Assembly: GCF_000003195.3 (NCBI RefSeq)
Contig: NC_012876.2
Location: 43,814,619 to 43,878,618 of the forward strand
Length of the DNA stretch: 64,000 bases
Source: Sorghum bicolor
Taxonomy: Eukaryota > Streptophyta > Magnoliopsida > Poales > Poaceae
Direction: 5' to 3'
The notes beneath the pieces are model-generated. The model was given only the letters and a program-made list of their open reading frames with translations. It searched no databases and was not told the origin of the DNA. The position numbers and the translations under genes were made by a program. This document shows, piece by piece, positions 39,579 to 48,404 of the stretch. Every line of letters starts with the position of its first letter. Position 1 is the stretch's first letter.

Positions 39579-39848
39579 TGTTGACGGTCCTTAATGCTCA
39601 CATTTAACCATCAACTAATCATAGAAAAGGATCCAAATGCAACCAACACCTAGACTTAGGGTTTTATCTGACAGAATTCCACGAGTTTTGGTGTTTGTCT
39701 GTTTCTGCAGGGGGTTATCAGGAAATACGAAAGAAAGGCCCACACGTCGGGTTTACATAGAGATATTAACGTGCTGCGCAATTTTCTATCATCTAGAAGA
39801 CTCCAGAAGCCACGGGACCGAACGGGAGACGTAACGGAGCCGGGCACT

Positions 39849-39884
39849 GGGCGCCCGCCCTCCCTTACTGGGCGCCCGCCCTCC
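39849..39884 (+). repeat. Tandem GC-rich block in the solo LTR U3
   Basis: GGGCGCCCGCCCTCC occurs twice, 21 bases apart, about 115-150 bases upstream of the TATA box. The related LTR at 5619 has a similar pair near 5888-5928, the second copy mutated. Placement suggests a promoter-proximal element; this is inference. Confidence 0.5.
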
Positions 39885-40000
39885 CCCCTGGACCAATCAG
39901 GGTGAAGTTCGGGGATCATGCTCCACCGACCTAATACTTCAAGGAAAACCACACGATCAATGTCGGTTTGATCCGACGGCCCAGATTCACTTGAAGGGAC

Positions 40001-40007
40001 TATAAAA
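40001..40007 (+). promoter_or_regulatory. TATA box of the solo LTR
   Basis: TATAAAA lies in the context GGGACTATAAAACCAGACCC, which is conserved in the LTR at 5619. Confidence 0.65.
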
Positions 40008-40094
40008 CCAGACCCCCCTTGCCCCTGGAGATCATACCTCTTCTACAGAATCAAAGCTAGGGTTTCAATTCTTCATCCAAGTAGAGAGGATCCC

Positions 40095-40195
40095 TCTAGT
40101 TCTTCTAGTTCTACCTCTAGTTCATCTAGATCTAGTTCTAGTTCATCTAGTTCTAGTTCTAGTTCCTCTAGTTCTAGTTCTAGTTAGTTCTAGTT
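40095..40195 (+). repeat. TCTAGT microsatellite in the solo LTR
   Basis: Imperfect hexamer repeats of TCTAGT (CTAGTT, with CTAGAT variants) run for about 100 bases downstream of the TATA box, in the presumed R/U5 region. The equivalent region at 6135-6210 has only a few scattered CTAGTT/CTAGAT units, so the tract expanded in this copy or subfamily. Confidence 0.8.
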
Positions 40196-40368
40196 GTAAT
40201 CTAGAAAATAGGGAGAGAGAAGAGGAGAGCGGAGGAGGAGCCGGATCTGTCGGATCTTCCTCAACATTGTACTTTTGCAGCATCTGGTTCGTTCTTCATC
40301 GTTCTCCAGGTTCTTCAATTCATAATTCCTGAGTTCTTTAATTACTTTTATTTACATTCAAGTTATTT

Positions 40369-40373
40369 ATTGG
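40369..40373. repeat. Left target-site duplication (ATTGG) of the Tat-like element
   Basis: ATTGG precedes the 5' LTR and is repeated at 54640-54644 after the 3' LTR. It marks a 5-bp staggered integration into the solo LTR. Confidence 0.92.
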
Positions 40374-41411
40374 TGTCGAGGGTATCGGTAAGGGGTACCC
40401 TCAGCGATGCGCATTATGAGATTGCCCATACAAAGGTTGGGACCCCCAATTCGACGCCTTAATCTTACTTACGCGCCGCCGACGACGGTCGCAGCCTCGA
40501 ATACGGAAATAGCGTCGAGCGAACCGGTCAGGGCTCGAGCAGCGACTACCGTCGAAGGCGGAAGCGGGCTCGAGCGAACCGAGAGACGTCGAGCGTTAGG
40601 ACACTGCCCGCCGCCTGACGCGCGCACGCGGGCGGGAGCATTAAATGCATCTGACGTTTCCCACCTAACACCCGGGTCACGGAAGGCGTGATAGGGAACA
40701 AGCTTCTGTCCCATCGTTCTTTTTGCAGCCTTCCCACCGAACGACCCAGGGTGCGTCAGGACGCAGGAAACGAGGATGGAACGTCTAATCGGGACCCCCT
40801 CGAGACACTCAGGGTCAGCGCTCCGGATGTCAGCCTATTGCGCGGCGCCCGACCCTCGACCGAACGAGGTCCCTTCCCGGGGACAAGTCGGGCATCGACT
40901 GACACCACCACAGCTGCTCCGCCGGATCCGCCACCATACCATACGAGCATGCGATCTCAGAACCAGCACAAGGCGGCTGGCAGGACAGCACGCAGGAGCA
41001 CGCGTAATCATCACCAAGCTATCAAGATGGGACGGCTCGAGGCCATGACGTACGGAAGCCTCGAGTAGGTCAGCGCTCCATGCGGCTATCGATCCCTACT
41101 CTAATATCCATGCATGTACCCTTTGTCTCTCCTTGGAACTATAAAAGGAGGGACTCAGGAATAGAAGAGGGGACAACGCAAGCACACATACACACGTAGT
41201 AGAGCGGCACATTTCATTCCACACTTGTATTCGCCCCTGTACAAGCACTTAGGTGCAAGATAATACAAACTCTCCCCCCCGCTGGACGTAGGGCCTTCTC
41301 TTGCCCGAACCAGGATAAATCTCTGTGTTTTCTCGCATCACCATCCGGAAAGGGGAGCACGCATACAAATTTACTCGTTGGTGTGATCCCCCCGGGGGAA
41401 AAACACCGACA
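40374..41411 (+). mobile_element. 5' LTR of the Tat-like element
   Basis: It begins TGTCGAGGGTATC and ends CACCGACA, 1038 bp. Compared with the 3' LTR I find five substitutions (in the regions near 40550, 40813, 41189, 41204 and 41349) and one C in a C-run near 41392. Confidence 0.95.
41140..41146 (+). promoter_or_regulatory. TATA box of the 5' LTR
   Basis: TATAAAA in the context GGAACTATAAAAGGAGGG is typical of a plant Pol II promoter. It would drive the genomic RNA. The 3' LTR carries the same box at 54367-54373. Confidence 0.75.
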
Positions 41412-41413
41412 GT

Positions 41414-41431
41414 TGGCGCGCCAGGTAGGGG
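41414..41431 (+). promoter_or_regulatory. Primer-binding site of the Tat-like element
   Basis: TGGCGCGCCAGGTAGGGG starts three bases after the LTR end, the expected place for minus-strand priming. The tRNA was not assigned. Confidence 0.75.
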
Positions 41432-41469
41432 TCCTGCGTGTTTTTTACCGATTTCCCACCACTTTCCGG

Positions 41470-44400
41470 ATGGCTACTCCTGCCTCGCCGCTTCCGCGCT
41501 CCACGGTGATTTGGTTTGGGAGTCTCGAGTTCATGTCTATGGGCTCCGGCTACGACATGATCTTGCTCTCAGTCAAAGGACCAGGAGAAGTCCGCGTTAC
41601 GCCAGCACGGTTGAAGACCTCAAGACGCCCTCACCACCACGCCTCCCCGCCTAAGAAGAGGCGCGGGCTCAACCACCGCGGCCCCTCTGCTTCAGCGCGA
41701 CCAGCAACTCGCGCAAGGCAGGATGTGGGCCGCAAGGCAGCGACACCGCGTGACCGAGCAACAAGCATAACGACTCAGCACCACGCAACGACAGGGGGAG
41801 ACGCGTCTCGCGCGCCCACCCCCACCGCAGCTAGGCTACTTCCACACGGGTTGTTCTTTCCAAGGGCGGCACTGCCGTTCGGGTTGGACAACGCCGCGGC
41901 GTCGCTCGCCAAGACGATACGCCCAAATGCTCAGACGCACGTGGAAAGACCAATGGTCATCCCACGTAGCTCTGAAGAGCAGCGGCCGACGTCCAAACTG
42001 CCGGACCTTTCCCGAGTACGAGGCCTCCGCCGTCTAGGCCCCGGGCGATACTCGATCACCTCCCTCGAGCAACGATGGTCGGAGGAAGGACGTGAGCGTT
42101 CCCACACTGCCGAACCAGACTCCGACTCCGAGACAGACAGCTACGACCCTACGAGGGAATGCTATCACCTCGACGGAGTGGCAGAAACCACCGACGAGAT
42201 ACGGGACGCCGTTGCGGGTGGACGAGCCCCCGCAGCGCAAGAAGACCCCAGGACGCCTGGGAACGACGGAAGGTTCGACCCTCTTCCTCAGGAAGATAGA
42301 ACTGCGCAGCTCGCGCAGCTGCGGGAGCTCAAGATGAAGCTCGACGAAGATCGCGAGCGCCTCGTCCTGCTCGAGCAAATCCTCGAACAAGACCTGCCCT
42401 ACCCGCCAGGCGGAAGTATCCGCAGACGCGCTCGAGAGGTACATCGACAGATCGTCGGTGACACGGAGGCGGAGCAACCTGTCGGCCGTTTCCCTCGAGC
42501 AGGCCAGAATGTAGTGGCAGCGACGATGCTGCTACGTAACATGCCAGAACCATCGAATTCCCAGGCTCGACGAATTCGAGATGAGGTTCAGACGTTGCTC
42601 CAGGTGGCAGCAGTCCAACAAGCCGAAAGTTCGGCATCTCGACGACGAGGAGCTGCCACAGAGAAGCGCGACGAACAGCCTCTAATCGAAGAGGAGGTGT
42701 CTGTCCAGCAACAACCCCCCCCTCGAGGCAGAAAGACCACTCTCATCCTCCCTGCCAACAATCAACGTCGACACGACGCGCGACACGACGTCAGAGAAAG
42801 TAGACGCCGACGGCACGGAGACGCGGAAGAACGTGGTTATAGCGCGCATCGCGGTGGGAGGTACGACAGTGACGAGGACCGGGTGGCCCCCGAGCCACCA
42901 GGCCCGCGGGTGTTCAGCAGAGCAATTCGCAGCACACCCCTGCCTAGTCCATTCCGACCCCCAACCAGCATCGCGAAGTACAATGGAGAAACCAAGCCAG
43001 AGTTATGGCTGGCCGATTTCAGGCTGGCTTGTCAACTAGGCGGCGCTCGGGGGGATGATCGAGCCATCATCAGACAACTACCCCTTTTCCTCTCCGACAC
43101 CGCCCGCCGATGGCTCGAGGAGCTCCCAGCCAATCAGATTCACAACTGGGTTGACCTGGTCAGAGTCTTCGAAGGTAACTTCAAAGGGACCTATATACGG
43201 CCAGGGAACTCGTGGGACCTCAGCAAATGCAAGCAGAAGACAGGAGAGACTCTTCGGGAGTATGCTCGACGCTTCTCGAAGCAACGCACTGAGTTACCAC
43301 ACATCCCCGACCACGACGTCATCTTGGCGTTTGTCTCGGGCACCACCAGTCGAGACTTGGTGCGGGAATTAGGCCGCAATCGACCTCAGACCGTCGACGA
43401 GCTGATGGACGTAGTAGCTAACTACGCGGCAGGGGAGGAGGCAGTCGGCGCTTTCTTCAGCTCAGAAGGAAGAAAAGGCAAGCAGCCCGTCGATGAAGAA
43501 AGGACTTCCAGTCGAGGCCTCAAGAAAAATAAAAAGAAGCAGAAAGTACGACAATTCCACCAGGGAGATTCGGATGACGACCTCGTCGCCACGGTGGATC
43601 GAAAGAAGCCGCGAGGCCCTCCGGAGGGAGGCATCTTCGACAAGATGTTGGAGGAGCCATGCCCTTACCATAAGGGGGGCGCTAACCACAAACTCAAGGA
43701 TTGTCGCATGCTGAGAAAGCATTTCGACGGTCAGGGGCTCAAAAAAGATGCGCATGATGACTCCAAGAAGGAGAAGGCCGGCGGCAAGGAGGACAACAAA
43801 GATGACGACGGCTTCCCCGCCGTCCACGACTGCTACATGATCTATGGCGGGCCTTCGACTCAGTTGACCACGAGGCAGCGCAAGAGGGAGCGTCGCGAAG
43901 TCTTCGCGGCGAGGATGGCGGTGCCCCAGTACCTTAGCTGGTCAAGCACTCCCATCACCTTCGACCGAGAAGATCACCCTGACAAGGTGGTCGCCCCAGG
44001 CGTCTACCCGCTCGTCGTCGACCCCATCATCATCAACACCCGACTCTCGAAAGTGCTGATGGATGGTGGCAGCAGCCTCAACATCATCTACCTCGAGACC
44101 CTCGACCTCCTCGGCATCGACAGAGGACGCCTCCAGCCAAGCGCCGGCGGTTTCCATGGCGTCGTACCAGGGAAAAAGGCACTGCCAGTAGGTCGAATCG
44201 ACCTACCGGTCTGCTTCGGCACGGCGGCCAACTTCAGGAAAGAAACCCTCACCTTTGAGGTGGTCGGGTTCCGAGGCACGTACCACGCCATCATCGGGCG
44301 CCCGGGCTACGCCAAGTTCATGGCTATACCCAACTACACATACTTGAAGCTCAAGATGCCTGGTCCCAAAGGCGTCATCACCGTCAGTTCCTCCTTTGAG

Positions 44401-44622
44401 CACGCGTACGAGTGCGACGTCGAGTGCGTCGAGTACGGGGAGGCGGTCGAGAGCTCCACCGAGCTCGTTGCAAAGCTCGAAGCCATGGCCGCTGAGGCTC
44501 CAGAACCTAAACGTCATGCGGGCAGCTTCGAGGCGGCGGAAGGAACTAAGAAGATCCCGCTCGACCCCAACAACTCCGACGGCAAGGTGCTGACGATCAG
44601 CACCGACCTCGACCCCAAATAG
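41470..44622 (+). CDS. Gag-protease polyprotein of the Tat-like element
   Basis: The open frame of 1050 codons encodes Gag and a retropepsin-like protease. The start chosen is the first ATG after the primer-binding site; the longer frame upstream runs into the LTR through a GTG. The N-terminal half is Arg-, Pro- and Glu-rich. The retrotransposon gag domain lies at about residues 500-650, with W-L-E-E-L-P and a conserved region before a Lys-rich stretch. A zinc-knuckle-like segment CPYHKGGANHKLKDC is at about 731-745. The protease has DGGSSLNII at about 865 and IIGRPGYAKF at about 940; Gly in place of Thr or Ser after the Asp is common in this group. The frame closes at TAG 44620-44622, after which pol continues in the same phase. 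The N-terminal function is unknown. Confidence 0.88.
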   Translation: MATPASPLPRSTVIWFGSLEFMSMGSGYDMILLSVKGPGEVRVTPARLKTSRRPHHHASPPKKRRGLNHRGPSASARPATRARQDVGRKAATPRDRATSITTQHHATTGGDASRAPTPTAARLLPHGLFFPRAALPFGLDNAAASLAKTIRPNAQTHVERPMVIPRSSEEQRPTSKLPDLSRVRGLRRLGPGRYSITSLEQRWSEEGRERSHTAEPDSDSETDSYDPTRECYHLDGVAETTDEIRDAVAGGRAPAAQEDPRTPGNDGRFDPLPQEDRTAQLAQLRELKMKLDEDRERLVLLEQILEQDLPYPPGGSIRRRAREVHRQIVGDTEAEQPVGRFPRAGQNVVAATMLLRNMPEPSNSQARRIRDEVQTLLQVAAVQQAESSASRRRGAATEKRDEQPLIEEEVSVQQQPPPRGRKTTLILPANNQRRHDARHDVRESRRRRHGDAEERGYSAHRGGRYDSDEDRVAPEPPGPRVFSRAIRSTPLPSPFRPPTSIAKYNGETKPELWLADFRLACQLGGARGDDRAIIRQLPLFLSDTARRWLEELPANQIHNWVDLVRVFEGNFKGTYIRPGNSWDLSKCKQKTGETLREYARRFSKQRTELPHIPDHDVILAFVSGTTSRDLVRELGRNRPQTVDELMDVVANYAAGEEAVGAFFSSEGRKGKQPVDEERTSSRGLKKNKKKQKVRQFHQGDSDDDLVATVDRKKPRGPPEGGIFDKMLEEPCPYHKGGANHKLKDCRMLRKHFDGQGLKKDAHDDSKKEKAGGKEDNKDDDGFPAVHDCYMIYGGPSTQLTTRQRKRERREVFAARMAVPQYLSWSSTPITFDREDHPDKVVAPGVYPLVVDPIIINTRLSKVLMDGGSSLNIIYLETLDLLGIDRGRLQPSAGGFHGVVPGKKALPVGRIDLPVCFGTAANFRKETLTFEVVGFRGTYHAIIGRPGYAKFMAIPNYTYLKLKMPGPKGVITVSSSFEHAYECDVECVEYGEAVESSTELVAKLEAMAAEAPEPKRHAGSFEAAEGTKKIPLDPNNSDGKVLTISTDLDPK

Positions 44623-46086
44623 GAAGCCGTGCTCGTCGACTTTCTCCGTGCGAATGCTGATATGTTTGCATGGAGTCCCTCGGATATGCCGGGCATACCA
44701 AGGGAAGTCGCCGAGCACTCCTTGGAGATTCGAGCCGGTTCCAAGCCAGTGAAGCAGCGGTTGCGCCGATTCGACGAGGAAAAGCGCAAGATCATTGGCG
44801 AGGAAGTCCACAAGCTTTTGACGGCCGGATTCATCAAGGAGGTTCATCATCCTGACTGGTTAGCGAACCCTGTATTAGTTAAGAAAAAGAATGGAAAAAT
44901 GAGGATGTGTGTCGATTATACTAGTTTGAATAAAGCATGTCCGAAAGTTCCTTTTCCATTACCACGCATTGATCAGATTGTCGATTCTACCGCGGGATGT
45001 GAGACCCTTTCTTTCCTTGATGCTTATTCCGGTTACCATCAAATAAAAATGAAGGAGTCCGACCAGCTCGCGACCTCTTTCATCACGCCTTTTGGGATGT
45101 ATTGCTACGTGACCATGCCATTCGGGCTTCGAAACGCCGGAGCCACGTATCAACGTTGCATGCTCCACGTTTTCGGCAAACACATAGGGTCAACGGTCGA
45201 GGCCTACGTCGACGACATTGTCGTCAAGTCAAAGCAACGAGGAGACCTGATCCAGGACCTCGAGGTTGCCTTTAGCTGCTTACGCGCCAGCCGGATCAAG
45301 CTTAATCCCGAGAAGTGCGTTTTCGGCGTGCCTCGAGGCATGCTCTTAGGATACATTGTTTCACAGCGCGGTATCGAGGCCAACCCCGAGAAAGTCTCGG
45401 CCATCATGAAAATGGGGCCAATCCGAGACATCAAGGGTGTCCAGAGAGTCACGGGGTGCCTGGCGGCTCTGAGCCGTTTCATCTCGAGACTAGGAGAAAA
45501 GGCATTACCATTATATCGACTCCTGAAGAAGGTCGACAGCTTTTCTTGGACCCCCGAGGCCGAGGAAGCACTCGAAAAATTAAAGAAGACGCTGACCTCG
45601 GCACCAGTCCTGGTTCCACCTCAACCTGCGGAGCCTCTACTCCTCTACGTCGCGTCGACGGCCCAGGTCGTCAGCGCGGCGGTGGTGGTCGAAAGGCCAG
45701 AGGAGGGTCACGCGCTGCCGGTCCAAAGGCCAGTCTATTTCGTCAGCGAGGTGCTCTCGGAGACCAAGGCGCGATACCCCCAAATCCAGAAGTTAATCTA
45801 CGCCGTAATCCTTGCCCGCCGCAAATTACAGCATTACTTCCTGGGTCATCCTATAACGGTGGTCTCTTCTTTCCCTTTGGGCGAGATAATCCAGAGCAGG
45901 GAGGCCACGGGAAGGATAGCGAAGTGGTCGGTTGAGCTCATGAGCGAGACTCTCACTTACGCGCCTCGAAAGGCCATCAAATCGCAAGCCCTGGTAGACT
46001 TCGTCGCGGAATGGACGGACTCCCAGCTTCCCCCGACTCAGGTCCAGGCGGAGCTGTGGACAATGTATTTCGACGGGCACTCATGA
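44623..46086 (+). pseudogene. Reverse transcriptase and first RNase H of pol, 5' and 3' ends disrupted
   Basis: This sequence continues in phase after the gag-protease TAG, with no ATG at its beginning, so it depended on a Gag-Pol polyprotein. Reverse transcriptase motifs are clear: FLDAYSGYHQI with its Asp at 45019, PFGLRNAGATYQR near 45119-45157, and YVDD at 45205-45216. A gypsy-type RNase H follows at about 45630-45960. The start of a second RNase H (YFDG) ends abruptly at the TGA at 46084-46086, where the frame shifts near 46076. Polymerase residues are present, but the enzyme cannot be translated as one chain with integrase. Alternative: the TAG could be read through; nothing in the following bases resembles a known readthrough signal. 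Confidence 0.85.
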
Positions 46087-47849
46087 AAACGGGGGCAGGG
46101 GCCGGCCTACTATTCATCTCACCCTTGGGCGTCCACATGAGGTACATAATCAGGATTCACTTCGCCGCATCTAACAATGTCGCAGAGTATGAGGCCCTCG
46201 TCAACGGTCTCAAGATCGCTATCGAGTTAGGAGTCCGACGCCTCGACGTCCGAGGCGACTCCCAACTCGTCATCGACCAGGTAATGAAAGCCTCGAGTTG
46301 CCATGACCCAAAAATGGAAGCATACTGCAAGGAGGTGCGTCGACTCGAAGACAAATTCCACGGCCTCGAGCTTGTCCATGTCGCTCGACGCTACAACGAG
46401 GCAGCCGATGAACTCGCCAAGATTGCATCTACCAGAGGCACAGCGCCGCCTGATGCGTTCTCAAAAGATCTACACGAGCCATCCGTCGACCTAGGCACGG
46501 GGGCTGGCGTCGACGCCACCATCGCCCGACCAACCAATGATGTCGATGCGCTCTTGATGGAGGAAGAGGTGATGAAAATAGAACGACGGCCGGGTCGACC
46601 ATTCGATTGGCGCACACCGTTTCTCGACTGCCTTATCCGCGGTGAGTTGCCAGAAGACAGGACAGAAGCTCGTCGTATCGCTCGACGGGCCAAATCATAC
46701 GTGATCTACGGTGAAGACAACGAGCTATATCGACGAAGCCCAACGGGGGTCTTACAGCGTTGCATCACCATAGAGGAAGGCCGAAAACTCCTCGACGACC
46801 TACACTCGGGGGCTTGTGGTCACCACGCCGCCCCACGGACCCTTGTAGGAAACGCTTTTCGGCAAGGTTTTTACTGGCCAACGGCCGTGGCGGATGCCAT
46901 CGAGCTAGTACGCTCGTGTCATGGGTGCCAATTCTACGCCAAACAGACGCACCAGCCCGCCCACGCTCTTCAGATGATCCCCATCACCTGGCCGTTTGCG
47001 GTGTGGGGGCTCGATTTAGTAGGACCTCTACAAAAGGCGAAAGGAGGGTATACCCATTTGCTGGTGGCTATTGACAAGTTCTCCAAATGGATCGAGGCTC
47101 GACCAATCACTAACATCCGCTCCGAGCAGGCCGTCCTTTTCTTCTCCGACATCATCCACCGATTTGGGATCCCCAATGTCATCATCACCGACAATGGCAC
47201 CCAGTTCACTGGCAGAAAGTTCTTGGATTTCTGCGATCAGCATCACATCCGCGTGAACTGGTCCGCAGTAGTCCACCCTCGAACTAACGGCCAGGTCGAG
47301 CGTGCCAACGGCATGATTTTGCAAGGACTCAAGCCAAGGATCTACAACCGATTAAAGAAATTCGGCAAGAGATGGGTCGAGGAGCTTTCCTCGGTCCTAT
47401 GGAGCTTAAGGACAACGCCGAGCAGGGCCACCAAATACACCCCGTTCTTCGTGGTCTACGGCTCTGAGGCTATCCTCCCCACAGACCTCGAGTATGGGTC
47501 ACCTCGACTCAAGGCTTACAATGAGCAATCGAACAAAGAAGCTCAAGAAAACGCAGTTGACCAACTCGAGGAGGCTCGAGACATGGCCCTCCTCAACTCT
47601 GCTAGATATCAGCAGAAACTCCGACGCTACCACGACAAGCACGTGCGCAAGAGGGACCTCAACATAGGCGACCTTGTCCTACGACGCCGGCAAAGCAACC
47701 AAGGACGCCACAAGCTAACCCCACCTTGGGAAGGCCCGTATGTGGTGGCCGAGGTCCTTAAGCCGGGAACGTACAAATTGGCGGACGAAAAGGGGGCAGT
47801 CTTCACCAACGCATGGAACATCGAACAGCTACGTCGATTCTACCCCTAG
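46077..47849 (+). pseudogene. Second RNase H and integrase of pol, shifted frame
   Basis: The frame differs from the upstream part by one base, consistent with loss of a single nucleotide near 46076; no slippery heptamer is seen. The second RNase H shows Glu at 46191 (YEAL) and Asp at 46257 (DSQLVI), as in the RNase H acquired by Tat elements. Integrase has an HHCC-type zinc finger at about 46800-46928, ending CHGC at 46917, and the catalytic triad Asp 47013, Asp 47190 and Glu 47298. The last two are 35 residues apart, the classic D,D(35)E spacing. The C-terminus ends at TAG 47847-47849 with no chromodomain. The integrase core is intact, but its translation is cut off from the gag-pol start. 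Confidence 0.85.
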
Positions 47850-48404
47850 AAGTCCTAGACTTACGATCCTACTTTTTGTACGAAGACTTTGTAAATGAAC
47901 GCATGAATAAATAAAGTCTTTCCCTCGAGCAGTTTTTTTTCTGTACCGAAAATAGTTACGAGTTATAGTCTCGACGTAAAAAGGGGATGCCGACCATGAC
48001 CCATCATAGTCCGCACCCCCTCGGGGGCTACCAGAGGGACGACCCCTCCCCAAGCGTCGAAAAAGCCAAAAAGTTTCTCTCTTTCCTACTTAGTAAACCT
48101 CGAACGATCGAGTAGTCGAGGCGCCTCGAGCCCCTCGAGGACCGAAGGATAGCGAGCCTGAGAACACCTACGCCCCCGGGCTATGCAAACTCTACTCATT
48201 CCCTCACCCTCGAGGCGATTGAAGCCGTCTTTTACGAAAAATCGAACAAGGAACACATTTGTAGGCGCAAAAGAAATAAAAGAACATCGAGTGGAAAGAC
48301 AAACAAAACATTTAAACAACCACAAAAATACTGTATCGCTTAGAAACAGGATTAACTAAATTTTATACAAGGGGCCCCAGGCACCCCGAGCAGGCTCGCA
48401 GGCC
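47850..48404. other. Spacer between convergent pol and antisense gene
   Basis: No gene is seen in these 555 bases. Near 47903-47914 the plus strand has overlapping AATAAATAAA, a possible polyadenylation signal after pol, followed by a T-run near 47932. On the minus strand the AT-rich part 48240-48370 is the likely 3' untranslated region of the antisense gene. Confidence 0.5.

Larger units (their letters stand above)
39579..40373 (+). mobile_element. Solo LTR, left part (795 bp)
   Basis: The LTR begins TGTTGACGGTCC and is related to the LTR at 5619 in its U3-like part. It contains two tandem GC-rich blocks (39849 and 39870), a TATA box (40001) and a TCTAGT-rich microsatellite (about 40095-40195). 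It is interrupted at 40373 by the Tat-like element and continues at 54645. Without the insertion the LTR is about 1281 bp. No internal region of its own element is present, and both flanks carry the same 5-bp duplication, so it is a solo LTR. Confidence 0.88.

Noticed and set aside
40095..40195. Interstitial telomere-like repeat
   Set aside because: The unit is TCTAGT-like, not the plant telomere unit TTTAGGG, and the tract lies in an LTR.
40450..41068. Open frames in the LTRs of the Tat-like element (mirrored at about 53680-54295)
   Set aside because: They occur identically in both LTRs, overlap on both strands and match no family; they reflect GC-rich sequence.
41383..41469. Upstream extension of the gag-protease frame
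   Set aside because: It starts at a GTG inside the LTR and reads through the primer-binding site. The first ATG after that site, at 41470, is the better start.
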